A stretch of 64,000 bases of DNA from Njordibacter sp028825405 (GCF_047730065.1 NZ_CP159829.1:2294001-2358000), one strand, 5' to 3'; numbered from the stretch's first letter, positions 1 to 8,860 are shown. Notes: generated by a model not told the origin, from the letters alone. Translations and numbers: made by a program.

Positions 1-2
1 AT

Positions 3-467
3 CAAGAAGAAGGCACTGCTGAGAAGCGTTTGAAAAATGTACAGTTGACTAAATTTTTGGATGCTTTCTGCGCTAACAACCAGCCTATTGCGCATTACCT
101 ATGTAACGACATGGGTGTTAAGTTGATGGCTATGGATGGTCGCATTACCGCTAAGGTAATTAATCATTTCACTAAAAAAGGTGTTCCAGTTCTTTCAGTT
201 CATGACAGCTATATATTAGATATTGAATACCAAAAAGAACTACATGAAGTGATGAGTGAAGCGATTACTGCTGAACTAGACTTTGCCTCTACAAAGTTCA
301 AAGCACGAATAGAACCCACATACCGTGCTATGGGTTGGATCAAAGCTTGGGAACAAGTGGAAGGCACTAGTCCAGAGTTGGTTAAGATGTATGCAGATAC
401 CCCAAACTCAATTCGCTGTGATGGATACCTTGAGAGAAAAGCGTTGTGGAGGGGAGAAAGAATCTAA
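3..467 (+). CDS. C-terminal part of an unrecognised protein, possibly phage/plasmid replication-type
   Basis: The reading frame is open to the first base of the window, so this is the 3' part of a longer gene. A TTG at 30 is only an internal codon. The visible ~154 residues contain a motif ending VPVLSVHDSYIL. By eye this resembles the VHD motif region at the end of some phage or plasmid replication-associated proteins. The rest is charged with no membrane segment or signal. It is followed after about 20 bp by a convergent gene. I cannot assign a function. The gene is likely real because the frame is long and has ordinary codon use. The replication link is a guess from one motif. Confidence 0.55.
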   Translation, partial: QEEGTAEKRLKNVQLTKFLDAFCANNQPIAHYLCNDMGVKLMAMDGRITAKVINHFTKKGVPVLSVHDSYILDIEYQKELHEVMSEAITAELDFASTKFKARIEPTYRAMGWIKAWEQVEGTSPELVKMYADTPNSIRCDGYLERKALWRGERI

Positions 468-489
468 CTAACCAAAACATCCTCAAACT

Positions 490-900
490 TTATATCCAAA
501 TCTTATCATGTAGTGGCAAAAGGTAGTGGTATTTGTGGGCTAATAAAAATTCCCGTTTTAATGTCTCAACACTTAAGCCATCTCTGTCCAAGAACTTTTC
601 AAAAATTAAAGAAGTAGCATTACGACATTCTGTTCTAAACAAATAAATAGATTCGTCACTATCCATAGCAGGACTATAAAACAAAGGCATCATTTCAAAT
701 TTTGAATCTCTAGGAAGCTCTTCATAAAGTGCCTCAATAATTGAAAACAGTTCAGTGGCCAAACTATTCTTTTTGATTAAATTGGCTGCTACTGAATAGG
801 ATGCCCAAGTCAAGTTAAGACTAATAGATACATTTACCAACTGTCTTTCCACGAGGGCCAAAATTAAAATAGATCCAGTTTTAGTAGGTAGTTTTAACAT
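490..900 (-). CDS. hypothetical protein, 136 aa
   Basis: An ATG-started frame of 136 residues with no recognised domain. The first ~45 residues are hydrophobic or mixed. The remainder is acidic and helical-looking, and the protein ends HDKIWI. It starts 3 nt after the stop of the small membrane protein encoded just upstream on the same strand (904-1110), so the two are probably translated from one message. That message would be under the motif at 1195-1226. There is no strong Shine-Dalgarno sequence, consistent with translational coupling. Function unknown. Confidence 0.55.
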   Translation of the reverse strand: MLKLPTKTGSILILALVERQLVNVSISLNLTWASYSVAANLIKKNSLATELFSIIEALYEELPRDSKFEMMPLFYSPAMDSDESIYLFRTECRNATSLIFEKFLDRDGLSVETLKREFLLAHKYHYLLPLHDKIWI

Positions 901-903
901 TTG

Positions 904-1110
904 CTAATCTGATAGGTGGCCGCTTAAACGAGCTTCTATTAAATTTTTTATCTGCAAATAGTCTATGGTTGCATCATGAATAATCTTTCTTTTGCGTTTG
1001 GGAGTTTTTCTATGATCTGGGTGAATATTCGCATTATTAAAATCATTTAATGATGATAGGCAAAACCAGCCAGTCAAACCTATAAAAATCAACAGAAAAA
1101 TTTCCCACAT
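904..1110 (-). CDS. small membrane-anchored protein, 68 aa
   Basis: A 68-residue protein with one hydrophobic segment at about residues 3-20, followed by a basic stretch (HPDHRKTPKRKRK) and a short amphipathic tail. This suggests an inner-membrane protein with a cytoplasmic C-terminus. It appears to be the first gene of a two-gene unit with 490-900. A copy of the conserved TAGG-N7-CCTA motif lies 89 bp upstream of the start, as it does for three other minus-strand genes in this region. Function unknown. Confidence 0.5.
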   Translation of the reverse strand: MWEIFLLIFIGLTGWFCLSSLNDFNNANIHPDHRKTPKRKRKIIHDATIDYLQIKNLIEARLSGHLSD

Positions 1111-1512
1111 CTATAATACTTCCTTTGGTCAGTGTCTTTTAAATTCTCTGCGTTAAGATAACTACTCAACATGCTACTATTCAAACGCTCCCAAAAATAT
1201 AGGCATAATTCCTAATAGACCAACACACTCAATATCCAAAAATAGTTAATCAGCTGTTATATTTGAGTAGTCGTTAATTCTCATTTTACACTCAGCTTCA
1301 TGGATAAATGCGTCGTAGCTAACAGCTTTCTATTCTGGCTTGGTAATTAAACTAATCTGTTGATATGAAAAAATATGACGCAAGTATATGAGTAAATACT
1401 TTGGGGAAAGAAGCGGTGAAGGCTTCAAGGCTGGGTCGGTTATTTATTCGCACAGGATTCCCCGATTACGATTCCAACTACTGCATCAAAGAGACTGTAT
1501 CCAGAATTTTAC
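1111..1512. other. 402-bp intergenic stretch
   Basis: Holds the upstream motif at 1195-1226. On the minus strand at about 1247-1330 there is a short open stretch ending NDYSNITAD before a stop. It could be the degraded end of a gene but is too short to call. No RNA gene or terminator with a clear T-tract was recognised. Confidence 0.5.
1195..1226 (-). promoter_or_regulatory. conserved upstream motif, copy 1
   Basis: Read on the minus strand, the core at 1200-1214 is TAGGAATTATGCCTA, an inverted repeat TAGG/CCTA with a 7-nt spacer. It is flanked by TTGGTCTAT on one side. The core is 89 bp upstream of the gene starting at 1110. The same core occurs at 2446-2460, 6061-6075 and 9865-9879, always upstream of a minus-strand gene. 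Probably an operator or activator site; the regulator is unknown. Confidence 0.55.
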
Positions 1513-2346
1513 CTACTTTTCAATCAATTGACTTATTTTTATTGATCGCTCCTGGGCCTTCATCTTGTCGTTACTATTTAATACGCCTTCTAGGCCTTCA
1601 ATAATCTGGTTATATGACTCCTTATATATATCCCTAGTATATTGTTTCGCATGGTAGTCAAACACTAGGGCCCATGAGTATGCTTCGCTATAATTAATGG
1701 GCACTCCTTCTCCTCTGATATAGGAGAATATCAAGCTATACATTGAGGACGTATCACCTCCGAGTGCAGCCTCATTAAACCAGTAAAATGACTCCTTGTA
1801 ATTCTTCATGGTGCCGACGCCTAGTAAGTAATGGTTGGCTAACATATTCATACTGAATTTATGTCCAAGCTTGGCGGCAGCTTCAGCCCAGTAGAAGCAT
1901 TCATCACCGTTAGCATTATCTGCACCTTTTTGTCTAAGCATAAACACGTAGTCACACATATATACCTTAGAAGCTAAAAGGTACTCCTTTTCTCCAGGGT
2001 AGCTTTCAGCTATATCTAACCACAAGCCAATTTCAATTTTTTCATTTCTTGGAATAGCTCTGCCATTTGAGTGCGCATCTGCCAATTCCCGTTTTGCATC
2101 AATGTCTCCATTGGCGACCCTAATGTAAATTTCATTTATATTATCTACACGCTCTTGATCAACACACCAGTTAATGTTTTTTTTGTTGTGCTTTTTACTT
2201 GCTAGAATATCGCTTGTCTGATATTTTTTCCCGTTTATTACCCACTCATCCAAACATCCTAATGCTAAATCAAAATTAAGTTGAGCTAGTAGTTGAGGTG
2301 AAAATATTGTCCATAACAGGAGTGTGATTAATCTAAATTGACACAT
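1513..2346 (-). CDS. secreted Sel1-repeat protein, 277 aa
   Basis: The N-terminus is a signal peptide ending around SPQLLAQ (residue 22), so the protein is exported. Two clear Sel1-type helical repeats lie at about residues 150-225 (for example YWAEAAAKLGHKFSMNML and YWFNEAALGG...MYSL...GEGVP). A weaker one may lie at 75-115. Sel1 repeats are protein-interaction solenoids; no catalytic domain is visible. A GGA lies about 11 nt before the ATG. A conserved motif copy lies 99 bp upstream (2446-2460). Two more Sel1 genes occur nearby (8033, 9999), but this one is the most diverged. A spurious plus-strand frame over its 3' end was not called. Confidence 0.8.
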   Translation of the reverse strand: MCQFRLITLLLWTIFSPQLLAQLNFDLALGCLDEWVINGKKYQTSDILASKKHNKKNINWCVDQERVDNINEIYIRVANGDIDAKRELADAHSNGRAIPRNEKIEIGLWLDIAESYPGEKEYLLASKVYMCDYVFMLRQKGADNANGDECFYWAEAAAKLGHKFSMNMLANHYLLGVGTMKNYKESFYWFNEAALGGDTSSMYSLIFSYIRGEGVPINYSEAYSWALVFDYHAKQYTRDIYKESYNQIIEGLEGVLNSNDKMKAQERSIKISQLIEK

Positions 2347-2440
2347 TGCTAGATTCCAAAAATTAATATTTTAGTCAATATTCAATTATCGTATATCAAG
2401 ACGTGTTATTTACGCAACACTGCATTCCAAACTCACACAA

Positions 2441-2600
2441 GTATCTAGGCATAATTTCTAATATACCAACACCCAAGCACCTAATACCCACCAAAACCTA
2501 ATCTGCCTACCTAACGTGATGAACCTAAAATGCCGACACCTACAGTACTCCCACCATATTCCCACCCAACCAAACCCCCAATACCGCTGAATATCTAACT
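2441..2600 (-). repeat. dispersed ~155-bp repeat, copy A, with upstream motif copy 2
   Basis: This pairs with 6055-6215. Shared blocks include the motif core (2446-2460), AATCTGCCTA, CGACACCTA-like blocks, ACCATATTCCC and CATACCGCTG-like ends. The minus-strand strand is rich in TAGG half-sites. Copy A lies upstream of the Sel1 gene that starts at 2346. It fills most of the 320-bp gap 2347-2666, in which nothing else was recognised. Confidence 0.6.
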
Positions 2601-2666
2601 CTAATAGTCATTCTCTAAGCAAAGGTTGGAGATTCACATAACCTTCCATACAGACCCTAATGAATT

Positions 2667-3773
2667 TCAGGCTATCCAAAGGTCATACGAAATACCATTG
2701 TTTATCAAGGAGTCTGTGTTTTCTACATTTTCTGTGCCTTCAGAAAAGTCTGCCATCACCTTGTCCCAAGTTTTTTCTGGGTTGTTGGTTAATTGATCCA
2801 CCCACCAATCATAGCCACCACTATCAGGGTCACGACCAAGTACGTTGTTATAAACTTTAGTGAGAAATTCGCCATTGGTAGGATTGGTGCCGTAGGAGGC
2901 TCTAAATTCATCAGAGTTAATAAACCCCGCTGATACCTCTACCAAAGTCTTACCTAAATCCATCTGTCCTATCCAATAGCCTAAACCACCTTTATCAGGT
3001 GTGCGATTAAACGCCGCCTTATAAATACGATAACAGCTCCCACCAATTTCTCCCACTCCAGTATCGATAGCAATATCAGCACCATTGCTAAAATGCAATC
3101 TTTCAATATTAACTAGTGTATCTTCACCTTCGTTTCCCAATGTGTCAGCTAGTGTGTAGGAGTTACCGCCCTTGCCAAGAGTAAAGTTGGAGGGCTGACC
3201 ATTATAATGAGCAGTATCAATTCCACTTCCACCATCTAAAGAATCGTTTCCGCTGCCACCATCTAAAGAATCATTCCCATTGCCACCGTATAAAGTATCG
3301 TCTGATCCATTCCCTGTCATAGTGTCATTTCCACCATACCCATAAGCCACATCAATACTGGAGCTAAGATTAAAAGTGTCATCCCCAGACAACCACTGCT
3401 GAAAGAGTAAATAATCATCATTAGTCAATCTAGTTGTAGCTCCATAATAGATAGACATTGCTTCCACTGAAAGACCTTGAACTCCATACATCTCAACCCA
3501 ACTAGATCCAGTCCAGCCTAGCTCTACATAAGCTTGAGCAACGCCGCCAGTAATAACTTCATTTGAGTTCGCAGTTAAGTCATAACCTGCAAATGCGCTA
3601 GTGTACTGTCCACCATTTAAACTCCATTCAATGCCATATACGTCAGAATATTGAACTCCGTTATATGAAATGTTCCAGTTATCATAAAGCTGGAATGCCG
3701 AACTGTTGTAATAGAACCTGCTTAAATCAAGATTGTCTTGGTTGAATGCATAATTGGCAAAAAGATTAGCCAT
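2667..3773 (-). CDS. RTX-repeat/DUF4214 protein, probable type I secretion substrate
   Basis: The 368-residue protein has no N-terminal signal peptide. Residues ~145-185 carry calcium-binding nonapeptide repeats (GGNGNDSLDGGSGND type). Residues ~246-335 form a DUF4214 domain with the diagnostic NRTPDKGGLGYW and GRDPDSGGYDWW blocks. Residues 1-140 are aromatic-rich and unrecognised. RTX proteins of this layout are usually exported by type I systems and bind Ca2+ outside the cell; no exporter genes are in the window. AGGAG lies 7 nt before the ATG. A 20-bp near-palindrome lies about 105 bp upstream (3876-3895). The next gene upstream also ends in DUF4214. Confidence 0.8.
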   Translation of the reverse strand: MANLFANYAFNQDNLDLSRFYYNSSAFQLYDNWNISYNGVQYSDVYGIEWSLNGGQYTSAFAGYDLTANSNEVITGGVAQAYVELGWTGSSWVEMYGVQGLSVEAMSIYYGATTRLTNDDYLLFQQWLSGDDTFNLSSSIDVAYGYGGNDTMTGNGSDDTLYGGNGNDSLDGGSGNDSLDGGSGIDTAHYNGQPSNFTLGKGGNSYTLADTLGNEGEDTLVNIERLHFSNGADIAIDTGVGEIGGSCYRIYKAAFNRTPDKGGLGYWIGQMDLGKTLVEVSAGFINSDEFRASYGTNPTNGEFLTKVYNNVLGRDPDSGGYDWWVDQLTNNPEKTWDKVMADFSEGTENVENTDSLINNGISYDLWIA

Positions 3774-3875
3774 AATAAACTCCTTTTTTTACAGGTAGTA
3801 TTTATGAACACCAACAAATTCATTAGTTAGCTTGCTACTTATATAAGCTTAGAAAAATTTATATTTATTAGTTAT

Positions 3876-3895
3876 TTATTAGCCTAGGCTTATAA
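3876..3895. promoter_or_regulatory. palindrome upstream of the RTX/DUF4214 gene
   Basis: Perfect 10-bp palindrome AGCCTAGGCT (3881-3890) flanked by TTATT and TATAA, giving a near-palindrome of 20 bp. It contains CCTAGG, related to the half-sites of the motif found upstream of other genes in this region. It may be a regulatory site for the gene starting at 3773. Confidence 0.35.
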
Positions 3896-4063
3896 TAAGT
3901 ATTAGTAAAGAGTTATAAATGGTTCTGTGTAACTGCACATGAATAGAACTCCAACGTAAGGCTTTGCAATAGGTAACCCATAAAAACCCATTATACCCCC
4001 ACCTATATTAGCTCTGAGGGGTGTTCATGAGCACAACTTGGGTTGTAATTATTAACAACTTCT

Positions 4064-5731
4064 CTAATAAAACATCATATCTGCCACAGTACCTACTGTC
4101 AGCTCAACATATTCATTAGACTGAGTCATGCTGATGAAAGCATCAGGCTGAGTCTTTGCTTCAGTATCAAGTTGACCAACCCACCAAGCAAGGCCACCCA
4201 CATCTGGATCTCTTCCAAATACGCCGTTATACATATGAAGAATGAACTCTTCATTACTTATTACGCCTGAATTATCAGAGTCAGAAAGTGCCTTAAATTC
4301 ACTAGAATCAATAAACCCTGCAGCCATTGAGTTCAGAGTATGCCTACCTGCCTCAATTTCACCCAACCACCAATTATAGCCACCTTCGTCAGGTAAACGC
4401 CCTAAAGCACCGTAGTAGGATCTGTAAGTTTGAGAGGCTGCTTGTAAGACGAAGCTGCCATCACCTACATTGATAATCGAGTCCCACAAGTTGCCATCAG
4501 CATCAATCAGTTTGGCAGTATTGACACTGCTCATTACTGAGGATGAGACAGAAAAACTACCGCCTTGTTCACCAAATGGTAAAATGTAAGGAAATGGTCG
4601 AATGTAATAGTCTCCTGCTGAAAGTGATACAGATGAACTTCCCATCACACTAACGCCTGTAACTTTAGCAAGGTTGCTATCAAAGATATTTGCTCGAATA
4701 ATATCACCATAACTTTTTCCCATGGAACCAGCTACTTTTACTATGCTCTTACTGTGAAGTGTAAAGCTGTAATAATTATCTGATGCTGAACCATCGAAGC
4801 TATAACTAGTTCCATTAGTTAGTGGCGTAGCTAAAATAGGTGTGCCATTCATAACAAAGGATGAAAGAGAAAAGCTACCGCCAAGTTCATCATATGGTTG
4901 AATGAAGTAATTCCCTGCTGAAAGTGATTGAGACAAACTTCCATCTAAAAACAAGTCTTTAATTTTAGTGAGGTTACTATCATAGATATTTGCTCGAATA
5001 CTACTATTATTATTTACGTCTGAGCCAGCTAAAAGCACATTGCCATTACTATGAAGCGTGAAACTGTAATAATTATTTGATGAAAAACTACTAAAATTAT
5101 AACTAGTTGCATTGGTTAATGGTGTAGCTGAAATAGGTGCAGTAGCTAAAAATGAGAGGGAAAAGTTACCACCATATGCATCAACTGGCTGAATGTAATA
5201 ATTTCCTGCTGAAAGTGATTCAGACTCACTTCCTATTACAACAAGCTCTTCAACAAAAGCTAGGTTGCTATCATAGATATTTGCTTGAAAATAATTATTA
5301 TTTCCGTCTGAGCCAGCAACAATTAAATTGCTGTTGCGATTAAGAGTAAAGCTGTAATAATTATCTGATGCTGAACCATCAAAACTATAACTAGTTCCAT
5401 TGGTTAATGTTGTAGCTAAAACAGGTGTGCCATTCATAGCTAAAGATGAAAGGGAAAAGCTACCACCATATGAATCAATCGGTTGAAAGAAATAATCTCC
5501 TGCTGAAAGTAATTCAGACTCACTTCCTCCTTGTATAACAAGGCTTTTAACAAAAGCAAGGTTACTATCATAGATATTTGCTTCAATAAAATTATTATTT
5601 CCGTCTGAGCCAGAGACAAGTAAATTGCCATTACTGTGAAGAGTAAAGCTGTAATAATTATCTGATGCTGAGCCATCGAAGCTATAACTAACTCCATTAG
5701 TTACTGGCGTAGGATTTAAAATTGAGCCCAT
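4064..5731 (-). CDS. repeat protein with four ~98-residue repeats and C-terminal DUF4214
   Basis: The 555-residue protein begins with four tandem repeats at about residues 8-104, 105-202, 203-300 and 301-400. Each has the pattern LTNGTSYSFDGSASDNYYSF, then a GSDGNNN loop, then ANIYDSNLA, then SLSAGNYYIQP, then GGSFSLSS. The pattern recalls beta-sandwich pre-peptidase C-terminal-type domains, though I cannot confirm the family. Residues ~435-555 form a DUF4214 domain (GRLPDEGGYNWW; GRDPDVGGLAWW). There is no signal peptide, so like its neighbour it may be a type I secretion substrate. AAGG lies about 10 nt before the start. Repeat DNA is also similar, so copy number may vary between strains. 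Confidence 0.75.
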   Translation of the reverse strand: MGSILNPTPVTNGVSYSFDGSASDNYYSFTLHSNGNLLVSGSDGNNNFIEANIYDSNLAFVKSLVIQGGSESELLSAGDYFFQPIDSYGGSFSLSSLAMNGTPVLATTLTNGTSYSFDGSASDNYYSFTLNRNSNLIVAGSDGNNNYFQANIYDSNLAFVEELVVIGSESESLSAGNYYIQPVDAYGGNFSLSFLATAPISATPLTNATSYNFSSFSSNNYYSFTLHSNGNVLLAGSDVNNNSSIRANIYDSNLTKIKDLFLDGSLSQSLSAGNYFIQPYDELGGSFSLSSFVMNGTPILATPLTNGTSYSFDGSASDNYYSFTLHSKSIVKVAGSMGKSYGDIIRANIFDSNLAKVTGVSVMGSSSVSLSAGDYYIRPFPYILPFGEQGGSFSVSSSVMSSVNTAKLIDADGNLWDSIINVGDGSFVLQAASQTYRSYYGALGRLPDEGGYNWWLGEIEAGRHTLNSMAAGFIDSSEFKALSDSDNSGVISNEEFILHMYNGVFGRDPDVGGLAWWVGQLDTEAKTQPDAFISMTQSNEYVELTVGTVADMMFY

Positions 5732-5821
5732 TGTCTTTTACCTTTGAAATTTTTAGCGTCCGATGCACTATTCACTACATTTAAGATATTGGTTTTACTG
5801 TAACCTTGGTCCTTTTTTAAG

Positions 5822-5995
5822 TTAGGAGAAAATAAACAGATACAATGCTGTTAACACAACTCCCCCAAAAAACAAAAGAGTTACAGTCTGGCCAAAGGAA
5901 TCTATGAAGCTGTCTCCTGACCCTTCTTTGTCTTTATTTAAACTCATTGCTATTAAAGCAACTATGACTAATATGGCTATGCCAATCAACTCCAT
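5822..5995 (-). CDS. small two-helix membrane protein, 57 aa
   Basis: Two hydrophobic segments (about residues 3-17 and 38-56) flank a polar loop (NKDKEGSGDSF), predicting a hairpin inner-membrane protein. An earlier in-frame ATG exists at 6013, but GGAGG lies 9 nt before the ATG at 5995, which decides the start. A motif copy (6061-6075) lies 65 bp upstream. Function unknown. Confidence 0.55.
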   Translation of the reverse strand: MELIGIAILVIVALIAMSLNKDKEGSGDSFIDSFGQTVTLLFFGGVVLTALYLFIFS

Positions 5996-6054
5996 TATCT
6001 GCTGCCTCCACATAATTTGCCATTTCCTCTAACTATAAACAAACCACCCACAGA

Positions 6055-6215
6055 TGTATCTAGGCATAATTCCCAATACGTTTCCTAACACCCCCGCCTA
6101 AAAAGACTTAATCTGCCTATCTAAGCTGAGAACTCAAAAACGCCAACACCTAACCCATCCACCTCCAACACCCCACCATATTCCCCAACACAACAAACCC
6201 CCCATACCGCTGTCC
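6055..6215 (-). repeat. dispersed ~155-bp repeat, copy B, with upstream motif copy 3
   Basis: Counterpart of 2441-2600. The minus-strand core at 6061-6075 reads TGGGAATTATGCCTA. Upstream of it are the same short blocks in the same order (AATCTGCCTA, CCAACACCTA, CACCATATTCCC, CCATACCGCTG). It precedes the small membrane gene starting at 5995. Confidence 0.6.
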
Positions 6216-6921
6216 ACGTAACCCCATCTGAGGTGAACATAGTAAATGTGGTTTACAGCTGGACACCTAATCTGGAACACTGCTTATGAATAATAACGCC
6301 CCTATGGGTGGTGGCCCTGCCTCCCCCCTAAAGTATGCCTGTGCTTACCTGAGATGCTATTCAGCGTGAGATAACACACCTTTTGAATGGTAGCATTAGT
6401 CATTTGAAGTGTCTCCACAGGCTCTGTTAGAGGCCTTATATGAGGTGTTCAGTGGAGGTTTTTACGTGAGAAGTTGCTGGTGTTTGGCCTTATGTGAAGG
6501 GTTAACCGCTGGATATTTAACTGTAGTAGTTTCTGCAGTAGTTTCAAACAAGATTGACCTAGCTGATAGCCAGTAGTATGGTTCAAAGGCTTCCAGAACA
6601 AAGGGGTTTAGTGCTACTCAAAGGAAAGGAACTGTAAGATTGGCCGTCTCCGGGCACGATTTCTAGTGATCATCCCAGTTAGCGCCTACTAACTAGCCCT
6701 TGTTGGTCTACCCATGGTCTACCTCAGACCTGATTTTCCATGCTTTTTACGTATCAACTAAAGCCTTTGATAGCAGTCCTTTAGCACTTATCTTTAGTGC
6801 TTGTTCCAGTTAGCTGTAAACAGCCCCCCTTCCTTTTTTTGTACTTCGGTATATATGTGTTTTTTGTATGAATGTAGGGGAAATTTCATACTCTAATCCA
6901 ACACAATCATGGATAGATAAA
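6216..6921. other. ~700-bp stretch without a recognisable gene
   Basis: No frame of useful length has a ribosome binding site or a recognisable product. A 27-codon plus-strand frame starts near 6287 (MNNNAPMGGGPASP...) and cannot be supported. The region has stop codons in all frames and looks like decayed or regulatory DNA. Confidence 0.4.
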
Positions 6922-7215
6922 TCAAGAACCTGTGTAAGCCACTAGTCGAATTTTCGTAGGCATTAAAGGTGCATTAACCTCAAGCGAGGTGGTTTTCGTT
7001 GGCCTGCCATAACCCCAATCAAGTATTGCTGTAGCGGCTGCAATTCGAGCTGAATCGCTCTGGCTTGATTGCATCACTTCTACAAGCGCATCTAAGGCAT
7101 CATTGGTGTATTCTCGAGCCAACTCTGACAGGTTCAACTTAAGCTCTGAGGTAGCCTTATTTCCAGCCCCTGCTGGCCTACCTGAACCTTCTCTCATGCC
7201 GCCATGTGATGCCAT
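6922..7215 (-). CDS. phage-type small protein (terminase-small-subunit/DUF5681-like)
   Basis: From the ATG at 7215 the protein is 97 residues long. It begins HGGMREGSGRPAGAGNK, the glycine/arginine start typical of a phage-associated family found near small terminase genes. It continues with a helical region ending ILDWGYGRPTK. An ATG at 7257 would add 14 atypical residues; AGG lies 9 nt before 7215, which is preferred. The last 38 residues are duplicated, diverged, at 9565-9681. No other phage structural genes are nearby, so it is probably an orphan from a lost prophage. Confidence 0.65.
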   Translation of the reverse strand: MASHGGMREGSGRPAGAGNKATSELKLNLSELAREYTNDALDALVEVMQSSQSDSARIAAATAILDWGYGRPTKTTSLEVNAPLMPTKIRLVAYTGS

Positions 7216-7315
7216 GTTGATATACCTTTTATAAATCTTACAGGTGTATTTTATCACATTAGGTTATTCGCATACATAACCAGCCTAGCATCTACCTCTA
7301 GCTTTTGATGTTACC

Positions 7316-7425
7316 CTTCCCCACTTCACACCCTCTCTAACATCGATTAAGCACCTTCTGGCCGCAGCCTAAGCTACGTTCGCTCATTAAGCACTACCAT
7401 ACTGACAATGCTCACTAGTGCTGCG
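7316..7425. repeat. dispersed ~100-bp noncoding repeat, copy A
   Basis: Matches 12801-12900 over about 95 bp, by eye roughly three-quarters identical. It includes CCCACTTCACACC, TCTAACATCGATTAAGCACC and CCTAAGCT blocks in the same order. Copy A lies upstream of the phage-type gene starting at 7215. Confidence 0.55.
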
Positions 7426-7521
7426 TAAAAATTGCTTTAAGGCTTAAATCAGAATCCAAACTATATAAATGATGATCTTATAGATGTAGTATTTTTGGAG
7501 AGCCTTAAAAAAAAATAATCT

Positions 7522-7974
7522 ATGACATCACCTATAAGAATTAAAGCTTTAGTACTTGCATTATCTCAAAGTGCGATACGACTGTTTTTACGTTATCTCG
7601 TAGGGCTAGTAGTTGGTATTATTCCACTAGGATCAGGCTTATTACTATTGATGTTATTTAATAGCGATAGTGATGGGGCTTGGATAATAAGTATTTCTAT
7701 TTTTATTCTGGCATTGCCGAGCATACCAGCATGGCATGTTCTAAATGAAGCTATACGGTTGAGCAATTTTGAAGTAAAGCATCGAGAACATATTACTGCC
7801 TTTGCCGTTGCTAGCATTGTGATGGTGTTAGCCCTGTTTCACAACAGAATGACAAATTTAATGACCTCAATTGAATTCTCCATATCAGTTTGTTTGTTTA
7901 TATTTTTGGCTGTTTTAAATAGTTACTTATACGTAACGCTGTGTCGTAGATTTCTGCCCAATATTGGGTGCTGA
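7522..7974 (+). CDS. hypothetical integral membrane protein, 150 aa
   Basis: Four hydrophobic segments (about residues 22-45, 52-68, 88-107 and 116-142) predict a polytopic inner-membrane protein. No family was recognised. The ATG lacks a close Shine-Dalgarno sequence; the nearest GGAG is about 20 nt upstream. It is followed after 58 bp by a Sel1 gene on the same strand, so the two may be co-transcribed. Confidence 0.55.
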   Translation: MTSPIRIKALVLALSQSAIRLFLRYLVGLVVGIIPLGSGLLLLMLFNSDSDGAWIISISIFILALPSIPAWHVLNEAIRLSNFEVKHREHITAFAVASIVMVLALFHNRMTNLMTSIEFSISVCLFIFLAVLNSYLYVTLCRRFLPNIGC

Positions 7975-8032
7975 TGCACAGGACATACCTACCGCTGCTT
8001 GAAGAGTGGCATACCGAACGTTCAGGACTATA

Positions 8033-8551
8033 ATGATTAAAAACGATGAACATCATGAAATTATTAAAGCCGCTGAGCAGGGTGATGCTATAGGTCAATA
8101 TAACCTAGGAGCTATGTACGATTATGGTGAGGGCGTAGAGCAAAATTATTGGATGGCCGAAAAGTGGTATACCTTAGCAGCTAAGCAGGGTGATGCTGAT
8201 GCTCAATATAATCTGGGGTTTATGTTTGCTAAAGGCAAAGGTGTCCCAAAGAATATTAAGACAGCAGTAAATTGGTTTACGTTGGCTGCAGAGCAGGGTG
8301 ATACTGATTCACAATATAATCTAGGACAGATGTACCGTGAGGGCAAGGTTCTTCCGCAGAACGACAAGACTGCACTAAGCTGGTTTGCACGGAGTTGGTA
8401 CACCTTAGCTGCAGAGCAGGGGCATTCTAAAGCTCAATATAATCTGGCAATAATGTACTCCCAGGGTGATGGCGTTCCAGTATGCGATAAGACCGCTGCA
8501 AAGTGGTTTACCTTAGCTGCTGAACAAGGTGAGGATGGTCCGCAATATTAA
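8033..8551 (+). CDS. cytoplasmic Sel1-repeat protein, probably truncated
   Basis: The start at 8033 is preferred over a GTG at 8006 because AGGA lies 5 nt before it. Without a signal peptide the product (172 aa) is probably cytoplasmic. It has four 36-residue Sel1 repeats of the AAEQGDA..QYNLG type; the third carries a 5-residue insertion (FARSW). A fifth repeat stops after GEDGPQY at a TAA where the family expects N. The frame continues after the TAA into Sel1-like then nuclease-like sequence (8552-8698). The gene therefore appears cut short by a nonsense mutation and recombination. Confidence 0.75.
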   Translation: MIKNDEHHEIIKAAEQGDAIGQYNLGAMYDYGEGVEQNYWMAEKWYTLAAKQGDADAQYNLGFMFAKGKGVPKNIKTAVNWFTLAAEQGDTDSQYNLGQMYREGKVLPQNDKTALSWFARSWYTLAAEQGHSKAQYNLAIMYSQGDGVPVCDKTAAKWFTLAAEQGEDGPQY

Positions 8552-8698
8552 TTGGAATACTTGTATGCTGGTAATGGATTTGGGTTTGATAATACCCTAA
8601 CTGGCATGAAAGCCACCGACTGATGCGTGGCTTGTTACTATAATGTTCAGGATACACTCGCAGACCATTCAGCCTTAATTGTCGAGCTAAGGCATTAA
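8552..8698 (+). pseudogene. remnant: end of a Sel1 repeat joined to an exo/endonuclease/phosphatase tail
   Basis: In frame with the Sel1 gene and past its TAA, the translation runs LEYLYAGNGFGFDNTLTGM, then a TGA, then CVACYYN..TLADHSALIVELRH and a stop. The part from AGNGF onward matches the C-terminus of the fragment at 12433-12789 (AGNGFRIDHALAG...DQCVNCYY...TLTDHSALIVELSL). It is a broken, diverged second copy of that nuclease-family tail. It lacks the catalytic GDFN block. Confidence 0.6.
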
Positions 8699-8860
8699 TT
8701 GTAGTTTACGTTGATCGATTATCTTCACAATAGTTTTCAGAATTTTTCCTATATTTTATAAGGTCACGAAGGGTTATTCTATAAAAGCTACATAGTCTCG
8801 TAGGGCATTTTGATTTATTAGATTGCTCTCAAATTTTATTGTTTGGCGGCATGGTATAGC

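Noticed and set aside
1401..1604. 67-codon plus-strand frame
   Set aside because: It overlaps the 3' end of the Sel1 gene on the other strand, has no recognisable product and no ribosome binding site.
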